Assembly: GCF_000400485.1 (NCBI RefSeq) | Contig: NZ_ASHR01000028.1 | Coordinates: 152,492 to 216,491 of the forward strand | Origin: Agrococcus pavilionensis RW1 | GTDB lineage: Bacteria; Actinomycetota; Actinomycetes; Actinomycetales; Microbacteriaceae | Reading direction: 5' to 3' | DNA: 64,000 nucleotides | Shown here: positions 23,646 to 34,336 of the stretch, in pieces | Numbering within the stretch: position 1 is the first letter of the stretch | How the letters are laid out: the number at the start of each line of letters is the position of its first letter | Position numbers and translations under genes: made by a program | The notes under the pieces: generated by a model | Databases searched by the model: none | Seen by the model: the letters and a program-made list of their open reading frames with translations, nothing else | Told to the model about the DNA's origin: nothing

Positions 23646-25004
23646 ATGGCCAAGTCCCCCGCGTTCCGCTGCTCCGAGTGCGGCTGGACGACCCTCAAGT
23701 GGGTCGGGCGCTGCGGCGAGTGCCAGCAGTGGGGCACCGTCGAGGAGGTCGGCGTGCCCGCGAAGGGCGTCGCCGCGGCTTCGGTGCCCGCGTCGCGCGC
23801 GGCCCGGCCTATCACCGAGCTCGAGACCGCCGACGCCCCGCGCTGGCCGACGGGCATCGCCGAGTTCGACCGCGTGCTCGGCGGCGGCATCGTGCCGGGC
23901 GCCGTCGTGCTGTGCTCGGGCGAGCCGGGCGTGGGCAAGTCGACGCTGCTGCTCGCCGTCGCCGCGCGTGCGGCCTCGACCGGCCGCCGCGTCCTCTACG
24001 TCTCGGGCGAGGAGTCGCTCGCCCAGGTGCGGCTGCGCGCCGAGCGCACGGGAGCGCTCGAGCCGCAGCTCTACCTCGCGAGCGAGACCGACCTCGCGAC
24101 GATCCTCGGCCAGCTGCGCGACACCGCGCCGGCGCTCGTGATCGTCGACTCCGTGCAGACGGTCGCGAACGCCGCGAACGAGTCGCTCGCGGGCGGGCCG
24201 AGCCAGGTGCGCGACGTCGCCGCCGCGCTCACGAGGGCCGCGAAGGATGCGGGCGTGCCGCTCCTGCTCGTCGGCCACGTCACGAAGGACGGCTCGGTCG
24301 CCGGTCCCCGCGTGCTCGAGCACCTCGTCGACGTCGTCGCGCACTTCGACGGCGACCGGCAGACGGCGCTGCGCTTCGTGCGCACGTCGAAGAACCGCTT
24401 CGGACCGACGGATGAGGTGGGCTGCTTCGAGATGACCGGCGACGGCATCCTCGAGGTGCCCGACCCCTCCGGACTCTTCCTCTCGCGCTCGGCGACGCCG
24501 CTCGCCGGCACGTGCGTGACGATCGCGCTCGAGGGCCGCCGCGCGCTCCCGGTCGAGATGCAGGCGCTCGTCGTGCCCGCGTCGACGGCCCAGCCGCGCC
24601 GCGTCGTGAACGGCGTCGACTCCTCGCGCGTCGCGATGGTCATCGCCGTGCTCGAGCGGCACGCGGGCATCGCGCTGGGCAACCAGGACGTCTACGTCTC
24701 GACCGTCGGCGGCATCCGCGTGACCGAGCCCGGCGCCGACCTCGCGATCGCGCTCGCGATCGCGAGCGCGTTCCGCAGCACCGCCCTCCCCCGCGAGCTC
24801 GCCGCGGTCGGCGAGATCTCGCTCGCGGGCGAGATCCGGGCCGCCTCGGCGGCGAAGCGCCGAGCGGCCGAGGCGCGCAGGCTCGGCTACGCGCGGGTCG
24901 TCGACGAGGGCGTCGCGCTCGTGCGCAGCGCCGTCACCGAGACGCTCGCGGCTGGCCGCCGCGAGCGGCAGCGCGACCCGCTCGAAGCGGTCCCCGGCTT
25001 CTGA
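23646..25004 (+). CDS. radA: DNA repair protein RadA
   Basis: 452 residues, the full family length. RadA is a RecA-like ATPase that processes recombination intermediates and drives branch migration. An N-terminal C4 zinc finger uses C9, C12, C23 and C26. Walker A GEPGVGKST spans 92-100, Walker B LVIVDSV is near 164-170, and the RadA-specific KNRFG motif is at 249-253. A Lon-protease-like domain follows (VYVSTVGGIRVTEPGADLA to LAGEIR). The ATG at 23646 is favoured over an earlier in-frame codon because a TAGCGT box is seven bases upstream. It ends 13 bases before the convergent gene. Confidence 0.96.
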   Translation: MAKSPAFRCSECGWTTLKWVGRCGECQQWGTVEEVGVPAKGVAAASVPASRAARPITELETADAPRWPTGIAEFDRVLGGGIVPGAVVLCSGEPGVGKSTLLLAVAARAASTGRRVLYVSGEESLAQVRLRAERTGALEPQLYLASETDLATILGQLRDTAPALVIVDSVQTVANAANESLAGGPSQVRDVAAALTRAAKDAGVPLLLVGHVTKDGSVAGPRVLEHLVDVVAHFDGDRQTALRFVRTSKNRFGPTDEVGCFEMTGDGILEVPDPSGLFLSRSATPLAGTCVTIALEGRRALPVEMQALVVPASTAQPRRVVNGVDSSRVAMVIAVLERHAGIALGNQDVYVSTVGGIRVTEPGADLAIALAIASAFRSTALPRELAAVGEISLAGEIRAASAAKRRAAEARRLGYARVVDEGVALVRSAVTETLAAGRRERQRDPLEAVPGF

Positions 25005-25017
25005 GCCGCCGCGGGCG

Positions 25018-25674
25018 TCACTCGAGGATGAACTGCCGGCTCTCGGCGCTCGCGTAGTCGCCCACCCGCACGCTCAGGCTGTAGGCGGCACCGCCCGCCG
25101 TCACCTGCGGGCGCTCGGCCGTGCACGTCTCGATCGACGACGGGGTGCGGTCCCACTCGATCGGCACGGTCGACTGCGGCGTCGCGGGCTCGAGCTGCAC
25201 CATGTTGTCCTGCACGTCGGCGGCGCAGTCGGTGTAGCGGTAGACGACCTCATCGCCCGTGCGGATCTCGTACTCCTGCACGGCGGTGCCGGCGTTGAGC
25301 GAGCACGCGCTCTCCCCGGTGTTCTCGATCGTGAACGACAGCAGCACGGGCTCGCCGGCCGCGTACGTCGAGTGATCGGTCGTCGGCGTGATGCGCACGG
25401 CCTCGGGCGCGCACGGCTCACCCGGCGCGGCGCTCGGGCTCCCGCCGATGGGTGTGAACGGCGTCGTCGGGGTCGGCGTGGGCGTCGCCGACTCGACGGG
25501 CGCGGCGCTCGCGCTCTCGCTCGGCGCGGTCGCGGGCGGCGGTGCCTCGCCCGGCTCCCACGGCCGCCAGACGAGCAGCGCGGCAGCGGCGACCGCGATG
25601 ACGAGCACGAGGCCGAGCAGCGTGCGACGCCGACGCACCGCGGCGCGGCGCTTGGCTGTCATAGGCGTGCTCAC
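25018..25674 (-). CDS. Membrane-anchored protein with BsuPI/Ig-like domain
   Basis: 218 residues. A basic N-terminus (KRRAAVRRRR) and one membrane segment (LLGLVLVIAVAAAALLVW) are followed by a Pro/Ser/Thr/Ala linker and an extracellular beta domain. The phrase YAAGEPVLLSFTIENTGESACSL resembles the BsuPI/intracellular-proteinase-inhibitor Ig-like fold. Four cysteines (in GEPCAP, SACSL, DCAAD and ETCTAE) may form disulfides. The GTG at 25674 is preferred over the ATG four codons later because TACCCT lies exactly six bases upstream. The function is unknown. Confidence 0.75.
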   Translation of the reverse strand: MSTPMTAKRRAAVRRRRTLLGLVLVIAVAAAALLVWRPWEPGEAPPPATAPSESASAAPVESATPTPTPTTPFTPIGGSPSAAPGEPCAPEAVRITPTTDHSTYAAGEPVLLSFTIENTGESACSLNAGTAVQEYEIRTGDEVVYRYTDCAADVQDNMVQLEPATPQSTVPIEWDRTPSSIETCTAERPQVTAGGAAYSLSVRVGDYASAESRQFILE

Positions 25675-25680
25675 CGATCC

Positions 25681-25686
25681 AGGGTA
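25681..25686 (-). promoter_or_regulatory. -10 box of leaderless type, membrane-anchored protein
   Basis: TACCCT, six bases, GTG; it decides the start codon of this gene. Confidence 0.45.
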
Positions 25687-25702
25687 GGCGTCGGACGCGG
25701 GC

Positions 25703-26233
25703 TCACAGCCGCTTGAGCATGCGTGTGTTGCCGAGCGTGTTGGGCTTCACGTGCGCGAGGTCGAGGAACTCGGCGACGCCGCCGTCGGCCGAGCGCAGCA
25801 GCTCGACGAAGACCTCGGGCTCGACGACCTGCTCGGCGACCTCCTCGTAGCCGTGGCGGCCGAAGAAGTCGGTCTCGAACGTGAGGCAGAACAGCCGCGT
25901 GAGCCCCAGCTGCCGCGCGCGCTCCTCGAGGTCGACGAGCATGGCGTGGCCGACGCCCTTGCCGAGCGCACCCTCCGCGACGGCGATGGTGCGCACCTCG
26001 CCGAGGTCCTCCCACATGACGTGGAGCGCGCCGCAGCCGACCACCTGCCCGTCGCGCTCAGCGACGACGAACTCCTGCACGGCCTCGAAGAGCGTCACGA
26101 GCTCCTTGCCGAGCAGGATGCGTCGGCGCACGTAGGGCTCGATGAGGTCGCGCATCGCGCGCACGTCGCTCGTGCGCGCGGCCCGCACGGTGAGCTCGGA
26201 GCGATCGGGGGCAGGAGCGGGTGCGTCGGCCAT
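25703..26233 (-). CDS. Amino-acid N-acetyltransferase (ArgA-like GNAT)
   Basis: 176 residues, a GNAT domain alone, without the amino-acid-kinase domain of E. coli ArgA. The pattern VRAARTSDVRAMRDLIEPYVRRRILLGKELVTLFEAVQEF is that of short actinobacterial N-acetylglutamate synthases. GALGKGVGHAMLVDLEERA is the acetyl-CoA loop, and FETDFFGRHGYEEV and KCP-like AHVKPNTLGNTRM follow. It probably feeds arginine synthesis by acetylating glutamate. It is not next to other arg genes. TAGGCT lies eight bases before the ATG. Confidence 0.82.
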   Translation of the reverse strand: MADAPAPAPDRSELTVRAARTSDVRAMRDLIEPYVRRRILLGKELVTLFEAVQEFVVAERDGQVVGCGALHVMWEDLGEVRTIAVAEGALGKGVGHAMLVDLEERARQLGLTRLFCLTFETDFFGRHGYEEVAEQVVEPEVFVELLRSADGGVAEFLDLAHVKPNTLGNTRMLKRL

Positions 26234-26241
26234 AGGGATCG

Positions 26242-26247
26242 AGCCTA
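26242..26247 (-). promoter_or_regulatory. -10 box, amino-acid N-acetyltransferase gene
   Basis: TAGGCT, eight bases, ATG; leaderless or nearly so. Confidence 0.5.
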
Positions 26248-26252
26248 CGCCC

Positions 26253-26813
26253 CTACCCGTCCGAGCCCACCCTGTAGACGAGCCGCGCGAACTGCCCCAC
26301 CCGACGCACCTCGACGAGCGTGAGCCGGTCGGACTCGACTCGGCGCGGCATGAGCGGCGCGCCGCTCGGCAGCGCGACGGGCGCGACCGAGATCGCGACC
26401 TCGTCGAGCGCGCCCGCGTCGAGGAACTGGCCGGCGAGGTCGCCGCCGCCCACGACCCAGATGTCGCCGTCGCCGGCCGCCGCCCGCAGCTCCGGCAGCG
26501 CGTCGGCGACCGAGCCCCGGAGGAAGCGGATGTCGGAACCCTCCGGCGCGGGGAGCTCGCGGGTCGTGAAGACGAACGCCGGCCGCTCGCCCGCGAAGTC
26601 GCGCCACGCCTGATCCCGCCCCGTCGCGTGCCTCTCGCGGAGCATCCACTCGTAGGTGTGTGAGCCGAGCACCATCACCGTCGCGTCGGCCGGCAGCAGG
26701 GTCTCGTCGGGATCGGTGCCGCCGTCGACGGCGAAGAGCCACGCGAGCGAGTGCTCGTCGTCGGCGAGGAAGCCGTTGATGGTCGTCGCGGTGTCGAAGA
26801 TGATGCGTGCCAT
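26253..26813 (-). CDS. Dihydrofolate-reductase-family protein (RibD C-terminal type)
   Basis: 186 residues. IIFDTATTINGFLADDEHSLAWLF, GSHTYEWML, AFVFTTRELP, IRFLRGSVADALPELRA and DIWVVGGGDLAGQFLDAGALDEV follow the order of the RibD_C/DHFR-like domain, with VVGGG as the NADPH phosphate loop. Proteins of this group reduce pterin- or riboflavin-like substrates; the substrate here is unknown, and it is unlikely to be the main dihydrofolate reductase. TAGCGT lies seven bases before the ATG. Confidence 0.88.
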   Translation of the reverse strand: MARIIFDTATTINGFLADDEHSLAWLFAVDGGTDPDETLLPADATVMVLGSHTYEWMLRERHATGRDQAWRDFAGERPAFVFTTRELPAPEGSDIRFLRGSVADALPELRAAAGDGDIWVVGGGDLAGQFLDAGALDEVAISVAPVALPSGAPLMPRRVESDRLTLVEVRRVGQFARLVYRVGSDG

Positions 26814-26820
26814 GCGCGGG

Positions 26821-26826
26821 ACGCTA
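26821..26826 (-). promoter_or_regulatory. -10 box of leaderless type, DHFR-like gene
   Basis: TAGCGT, seven bases, ATG. Confidence 0.5.
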
Positions 26827-26906
26827 GGGCACACCGCCCACACGCGGGCGGACGACGGAGGGGCGGAGCCGCAGCCCCGCCCCTCCGCGATCGATCGATC
26901 AGCCGA

Positions 26907-29864
26907 TCAGTCGCAGCTGCCGAGCCACGCAACCGTGGCCGAGAGCGACGGCTCGCCGCCGAGCAGCGTCACCGAGGTGGGCTGCAGTCGGTCGAGCTCA
27001 GCGAGCACGCGCGAAGGCACGCACGCCGAGGTGCTGATCAGCAGGGGCGCACCCTGGGCACCGGCGACCGCGCCGCCCGCGAGGGCGTCGGGGAAGCTGA
27101 ACCCGGAGGCGAGGTAGGCGCCGTTCGGGGCCGCGTCGAACGCCGAGGCCGTCACGATCGCGCTGGTCGCGAAGCGGTCGACCCCGCCGAGCCGGCGGAC
27201 GCTGAAGCCGGCGTCGACGAACTGTGCGGCGTTCGACGACGGCACGGCCTTGGTGTCGCCGACGATCCGGACCCGCGCAACGCCGAGGCCCTCGAGCGTC
27301 GAGATCGTCGCGGCCGGGACGGCCTCGCGCGTGTCGACGAGGACGAGCGGCAGGTCGAGGTGACCCGCCGCGGCACCCGCGGAGAGGGCGTCGGGGAACC
27401 GCAGGCCGGTGGCGACGTATGCGCCGTCGGCCGACTCGAACGCGTACTCCGCGACGAGGCGGCTCGTCTCGAAGCGATCGGCGCCGGCGATCCGGTCGAT
27501 CGTCGTGACGCCGTCGACCTCGCCGATCGACGCCTCGACCGCGGCGCTGAGCGTCGGCTCGCCGCCGACGATCACGACGCGCTCGGCGCCGAGCCGGTCG
27601 ATCTCGGCGAGCACGTCGTAGGACACCGAGCCGTGGCGCGCGAGGAGGAGCGGGCCACCCTCGTGCGCGGCGGCCGGGGCTGCCGTGAGCGCGTCGGGCC
27701 AGCGCTCGCCGCTCGCGACGTAGACGACCGGAGCGCCCTCGGGGTACGCGGCCCTCGAGATCTCGACCGCGGTCTGGAAGCGGTCCTCGCCCGCGATGCG
27801 GGACGTGGGCTCGACGACCTCGAGCTGGAACGGCACCTCGCTCGTAGCGGTGCGCACCGCGTAGGCGGCGGTGACGGGGCCGGCGGCCGTGGCCTCGGGC
27901 GTCGAGACCGTGAACGTCACGGTCGCCGACGTCGTGAGCGGGTTGCCGGAGGCATCGGTGTTGACGACGACGTCGCCCGTGCCGACGACGGCACCGGTCT
28001 CGTCCACGATCTCGACCGTCTCGGACGCCACGGCGCCGAGCGAGCGGATGCGGTCGAGCTGGCGCACCTCGACGGTGCGCTCAGAGCCCGCGGCGACCGC
28101 GCCCTCCGGCAGGCCGACGACGTCGACGTGCCGCACCGAGTAGTCGGGAGCGAGGCCCGGGTTGTCGGCGAGGTACGCGAGCAGCGCGTCGAGGTCGACG
28201 AGGCCCGAGTCGCGCTCGTCAGTGCCCTCGGCGAACGCCCAGAAGTTGTCGCCAGGGGTGCCGCCGTTGACGCCCATGAGGAACGAGGCGCTCGCGATGC
28301 GGATCTCCTGGTCGGGCGAGACGAACTCGCCGTCGATCGCGATGTCGCTCACGCGGTCGTCGATCGCGCGCGACGGGTCGGAGACGTACGTGACGTTGTC
28401 GCTCAGGCCGAGCTGCAGGTAGGTGCGGCCCGTCGCGAGCGGCACGCCTGCGGCGTCGCGCTGCCACTGCTGCTCGAGCAGCAGGTCGAGCTCAGCACCG
28501 GTCATCGTGATCGTCCAGAGGTTGTTGCTGAACGGCAGCACGTTGTTCGCCTCGGCGAGGCGCACGACACCGTCCTCGGTCTCGGGCGAGGTCGCGGCGT
28601 ACAGCAGGCTGTCGCGCACGCCTCCCGGGTTGACGATGCCGATCTCGGCGCCGCCGCGGCCCTCGGGGGCGAGCTGATCGCGGTACATGTTGGCGACCAT
28701 CTGCGCCGCGGTCGACTCCTCGCCGCGGTTGCCGTTCGAGAGCGCCGGCACCGTGATGGGGCCCGAGATCGTGCCGACCTCGACGTTGCCGATCACCGCG
28801 GCCTCGGCGACCGCCGCGTCGACGATCTCCTTGACCGCTGCCACGCGCGGGTACGCGGCCACGAGGTCGGCGGGCGCAGCCGTCGTGCGCGCGTGGTTCG
28901 TGAGCACCTCGACGGAGACGTCGAGCGACGCGCGGTCGACCGCGAGGACGACCTGGCCGACGAGGTTGGAGTACTCGTTCGACTGCACGACCGGGCGCGT
29001 CTCGCCCGAGGCGCCCGGCACGGGCGCGAGCCACGAGTAGCTGCGGTGCGTGTGGCCGTTGAAGATGACGTCCACGTCGGCGGAGAGGCCGTTGACGATG
29101 TCGCCGAAGGGGCCGCCCGCGGCCGCATCGGCGGCGAGCAGCGCCTGCTGGTCGGCCTGCGATGCATCGGCCGGGAGCACGACCTGCGAGCCCTCGTGGA
29201 GCTCGGCGACGATGACGTCGGCCTCGCCGTTCGCGGCGTCGCCATCGGTGAGCGCCGCCGCCACCTCGTTCACCGCCGCGACCGGGTCGCCGAACTCGGC
29301 GCCCACGATGCCGGAGCCGTCGACGAGCGTCGGTGTCGACTCGGTCACGGCGCCCACGACGCCGACGGTGATGCCGTCGATCTCGAGCAGCTCGTAGGCG
29401 GGACCGATCGGCTCGCCGTCGAGCGTGACGTTCGCCGAGAGGTACGGGAAGTCGGTGAGGCCGGCGACGCGACCGGTGAGGTCGTCGACGCCCTTGTCGA
29501 ACTCGTGGTTGCCGACCGCCGAGGCGTCGACGCCCATCGCGTTGAGCACCTCGATCGTCGGCTCATCGCCCTGCGAGGCGGAGGGGAACGCGGATGCGCC
29601 GATGCTGTCGCCGCCCGAGAGCAGCACGGTCGACTCGGGGTAGTCGGCGCGCAGCTGCTCGATGGTGCCGGCGAACTGCACGGTCGTGCTCGAGTCGATG
29701 CGACCGTGGAAGTCGTTGAAGTGCAGCAGGTTGACGACCGCCGTGGTCGCGGGGTCGACGGTGATGGGCGCGGCGTTCGCGACCGTCGGGGTGCTCACGA
29801 GCAGCCCGACGCTCAGCGCGCAGGCGGCTCCGGCCGCGAGCGAGCGCTTCGCTTTGGTGTTCAC
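26907..29864 (-). CDS. Secreted 5'-nucleotidase/metallophosphatase with three cell-wall-binding repeats
   Basis: 985 residues. GTG at 29864 with GGAG just upstream. Signal peptide at residues 1-31 (cleavage after VANA). Metallophosphatase domain with LLHFNDFHG (metal ligands D51 and H53), LLSGGDSIG, VGNHEFDKG and FNGHTHRSY. The 5'-nucleotidase C-terminal domain follows (NPGGVRDSLL, NVLPFSNNLW, GTPGDNFWAF). Residues from about 688 hold three repeats of the CWB2 type, each starting RIAGxDRFxTA or similar and ending in VVIVGGEPTLS-like strands. The enzyme probably hydrolyses external nucleotides or related phosphoesters at the cell surface to salvage nucleoside and phosphate. It stands alone. 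Confidence 0.93.
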   Translation of the reverse strand: MNTKAKRSLAAGAACALSVGLLVSTPTVANAAPITVDPATTAVVNLLHFNDFHGRIDSSTTVQFAGTIEQLRADYPESTVLLSGGDSIGASAFPSASQGDEPTIEVLNAMGVDASAVGNHEFDKGVDDLTGRVAGLTDFPYLSANVTLDGEPIGPAYELLEIDGITVGVVGAVTESTPTLVDGSGIVGAEFGDPVAAVNEVAAALTDGDAANGEADVIVAELHEGSQVVLPADASQADQQALLAADAAAGGPFGDIVNGLSADVDVIFNGHTHRSYSWLAPVPGASGETRPVVQSNEYSNLVGQVVLAVDRASLDVSVEVLTNHARTTAAPADLVAAYPRVAAVKEIVDAAVAEAAVIGNVEVGTISGPITVPALSNGNRGEESTAAQMVANMYRDQLAPEGRGGAEIGIVNPGGVRDSLLYAATSPETEDGVVRLAEANNVLPFSNNLWTITMTGAELDLLLEQQWQRDAAGVPLATGRTYLQLGLSDNVTYVSDPSRAIDDRVSDIAIDGEFVSPDQEIRIASASFLMGVNGGTPGDNFWAFAEGTDERDSGLVDLDALLAYLADNPGLAPDYSVRHVDVVGLPEGAVAAGSERTVEVRQLDRIRSLGAVASETVEIVDETGAVVGTGDVVVNTDASGNPLTTSATVTFTVSTPEATAAGPVTAAYAVRTATSEVPFQLEVVEPTSRIAGEDRFQTAVEISRAAYPEGAPVVYVASGERWPDALTAAPAAAHEGGPLLLARHGSVSYDVLAEIDRLGAERVVIVGGEPTLSAAVEASIGEVDGVTTIDRIAGADRFETSRLVAEYAFESADGAYVATGLRFPDALSAGAAAGHLDLPLVLVDTREAVPAATISTLEGLGVARVRIVGDTKAVPSSNAAQFVDAGFSVRRLGGVDRFATSAIVTASAFDAAPNGAYLASGFSFPDALAGGAVAGAQGAPLLISTSACVPSRVLAELDRLQPTSVTLLGGEPSLSATVAWLGSCD

Positions 29865-29987
29865 AGGATCTCCGAAGGCAAGGTGACAGGGGGCGGTGCG
29901 GGGCACCGTGACTGAGCCTATGGAGCGCGCGGCCGCTTGGCGAGCCCTTCGGGTGTCGGATCGGTGAATCCTGCGTGAATCGCGAGA

Positions 29988-30011
29988 AGGGGACCCCGTT
30001 CGGGGTCCCCT
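29988..30011 (-). terminator. clpC terminator
   Basis: GGGGACCCC and GGGGTCCCC form a 9-base stem with a GTTC loop (plus one flanking A-T pair), followed by CTTCTC on the minus strand. It starts 16 bases after the clpC stop. Confidence 0.7.
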
Positions 30012-30026
30012 CCTCTGCTCCGCGGG

Positions 30027-32510
<2,484 letters not shown>

Positions 32511-32535
32511 CGCTGCCTCCCTTCCTTGGTTCTCG

Positions 32536-32541
32536 AGCGTA
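32536..32541 (-). promoter_or_regulatory. clpC -10 box
   Basis: TACGCT, 25 bases before the ATG, which has its own ribosome site. The ClgR-like element ends 24 bases upstream of it. Confidence 0.45.
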
Positions 32542-32565
32542 GCCGCGGGGTGGGGGACGCCGCGG

Positions 32566-32583
32566 CCGTGTTCGCTGTGGGCG
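32566..32583 (-). promoter_or_regulatory. ClgR-like operator upstream of clpC
   Basis: On the minus strand it reads CGCCCACAGCGAACACGG. The part CGCCCACAGCGAAC fits CGCYNANRGCGWWS, the core of the ClgR site reported for Corynebacterium as I remember it. The inverted arms TTCGC/GCGAA are also visible. The same 18 bases recur upstream of ftsH at the same distance from the -10 box. Confidence 0.6.
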
Positions 32584-32713
32584 CGAACCCCGGATGCGGT
32601 CGGCTCGGAACGCTCCCGGGCTCGGCCGTGCGCGCGCCGCGCGCGCTGTTCGGGGTGCGCGCACACGGAACGCCTGGCTCGCCCCGATAGCCTCGGACGG
32701 ACGTCGAAGGAGC

Positions 32714-33955
32714 ATGGTGACCGATCAGCCCACCCAGCCCTCGGGCCAGCCGCAGCCCGCACAGCCCGGCTACCCGCAGCCCGGATACTCGCAGCCGCAG
32801 GCGGGCCCGCCCGTGCTGCCGCCGACGCCGGTCGGCCAGCCCGGCTACGGCGGCTACGGACAGCCGGCGCCGCAGGGCTACGGACAGGTCGGCTACTCGG
32901 GCTACGGCTACGGCCAGCCCGCGGCTGCGCCGCCACCGGCCAAGCCGGCACTGCTGCCCGCCGCGCTCCCGACGCCCGACCAGGCGTACGCGACCGCGCT
33001 CCGTCCGCTGACGAAGCGCGTCGGCCGCTGGTTCCTCGCGTGGGCGATCGCGATCGGCTTCTTCGCGGCCGGGCAGATCGTCATGCTCGCGCTCGTCATG
33101 CCCGGCCTCGTCGGTGCGCTGCTCGACCTCGACCCCGCCTTGGCGTCGGCGAATCCGGAGGCCGTGACCTTCGACGCGCTCTTCGAGGTGCTCGGCACGC
33201 CGCTCGGCATGGCGGGCATCAACCTCTCGTGGGCGTCGATGATCCCCGGGGCGATCGTCGCGACCGCCGCGTTCGGCAAGGGCGCGGGCGGCTACGTCTC
33301 GAGCGTCGCGGGCCGCTGGCGCTGGCGCACGACCGGCCGCGCGGCCATCGTGATCCTGCCGATCTTCGCGATCTACATCGGCGTCACGCTCTCGCTCGAC
33401 CCGAGCGTCGAGTGGCAGTGGAACCCCAACTGGGGGCTCGTCGCGATCATCCTGCTCACGACCCCGCTGCAGGCGACGGGCGAGGAGTTCGCCATCCGTG
33501 GCTTCCTCACCCAGATGCTCGGCGGCTGGATAGCGAACCGCTGGGTCGCCTCGATCGGGATCGGCGTGCTCACCGGACTGCTCTTCGGCGCCGCGCACCT
33601 GAACCCCTCGATCGCAGCGACGCTGCAGCTCTCGCTCGTCGGCTTCACGTGCTCGATGCTCACGTTCCGCACCGGCGGCCTCGAGGCCGCGTCGGTGCTG
33701 CACACCGCCAACAACGTCTTCATCATGGTGCCGCTCGCGCTCACCGGCACGTCGGCGTTCTCGGCCCAGCCGGTCTCGGGCGAGGACTGGCTCTCGCTCG
33801 GCATCGCGATCCTCGCGCTCGGCGCGAGCTACCTCGCGGCGCACTTCTTCCTGCGCAAGGAGCAGCGCTGGACGAAGGGCGCGCCGGGCGCGGAGCTCCT
33901 CGTGCCGCAGCGGACGCCGCTCGAGCCGCAGATCGCGGCTCCCGTCGTGCGCTGA
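32714..33955 (+). CDS. CPBP-family intramembrane protease
   Basis: 413 residues. The first 90 residues are a Pro/Gln/Gly/Tyr-rich low-complexity region (PQPGYSQPQ, GYGGYGQP and similar). About eight membrane segments follow. The protease motifs are GEEFAIRGF (EExxxR, motif 1), FGAAHLNPS (motif 2, His) and HTANNVF (motif 3, His and Asn), as in Rce1/CaaX-type intramembrane glutamate proteases. The substrate is unknown. The ATG has GAAGGAG upstream; a TAGCCT sequence lies about 28 bases before it. It diverges from clpC. Confidence 0.9.
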   Translation: MVTDQPTQPSGQPQPAQPGYPQPGYSQPQAGPPVLPPTPVGQPGYGGYGQPAPQGYGQVGYSGYGYGQPAAAPPPAKPALLPAALPTPDQAYATALRPLTKRVGRWFLAWAIAIGFFAAGQIVMLALVMPGLVGALLDLDPALASANPEAVTFDALFEVLGTPLGMAGINLSWASMIPGAIVATAAFGKGAGGYVSSVAGRWRWRTTGRAAIVILPIFAIYIGVTLSLDPSVEWQWNPNWGLVAIILLTTPLQATGEEFAIRGFLTQMLGGWIANRWVASIGIGVLTGLLFGAAHLNPSIAATLQLSLVGFTCSMLTFRTGGLEAASVLHTANNVFIMVPLALTGTSAFSAQPVSGEDWLSLGIAILALGASYLAAHFFLRKEQRWTKGAPGAELLVPQRTPLEPQIAAPVVR

Positions 33956-33984
33956 CGTGCTCCGACGTCGGCGATGACCGGCGG

Positions 33985-34010
33985 CCCGGCTCGCGCGTCA
34001 GCGAGCCGGG
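33985..34010. terminator. Bidirectional terminator between the CPBP gene and the small membrane protein gene
   Basis: A perfect 10-base stem (CCCGGCTCGC/GCGAGCCGGG) with a 6-base loop that contains the stop codon of the minus-strand gene. It is 29 bases after the stop of the plus-strand gene. Confidence 0.5.
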
Positions 34011-34273
34011 TCGTCGGGCGACGGTGACGACGCGGATGCCGGCTCGGCCGCCTGCGCGGCCGGAGCCGTGCTCGGTGCGGCCGCGGACGCATCCGCCGAT
34101 CCCCTGGGCGGCAGACCGGCCTTCGCGCGCTCCTCGGCCTCGATGCGGTCGTACTCGAGCCGGGCGGTGCGGTCGCCGCGGATGATCATCCGCAGCACCA
34201 TCCAGAAGATGAGCCCGAGCACGATCGTCGGGATGAGCGAGAAGATCGCGTTCCCCCACCAGCTCTCAGGCAT
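33998..34273 (-). CDS. Small membrane protein with acidic/Ala-rich tail
   Basis: 91 residues. One membrane segment (AIFSLIPTIVLGLIFWMVLRMII) is followed by a charged helix (RTARLEYDRIEAEERAKAG) and a low-complexity tail of Ala, Ser and Pro. This small protein is common beside clpC/lysS in related genomes, in my recollection; the function is unknown. TAGGAT lies six bases before the ATG (leaderless). It is the last core-type gene before the accessory block that starts at 34337. Confidence 0.75.
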   Translation of the reverse strand: MPESWWGNAIFSLIPTIVLGLIFWMVLRMIIRGDRTARLEYDRIEAEERAKAGLPPRGSADASAAAPSTAPAAQAAEPASASSPSPDDPAR

Positions 34274-34279
34274 GCCGCC

Positions 34280-34285
34280 ATCCTA
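34280..34285 (-). promoter_or_regulatory. -10 box of leaderless type, small membrane protein
   Basis: TAGGAT, six bases, ATG. Confidence 0.55.
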
Positions 34286-34336
34286 TCGCTCGCTGCGCCG
34301 CCCTGCGGTCGCTGCGAGCCGGCGACGCCGTCCGCT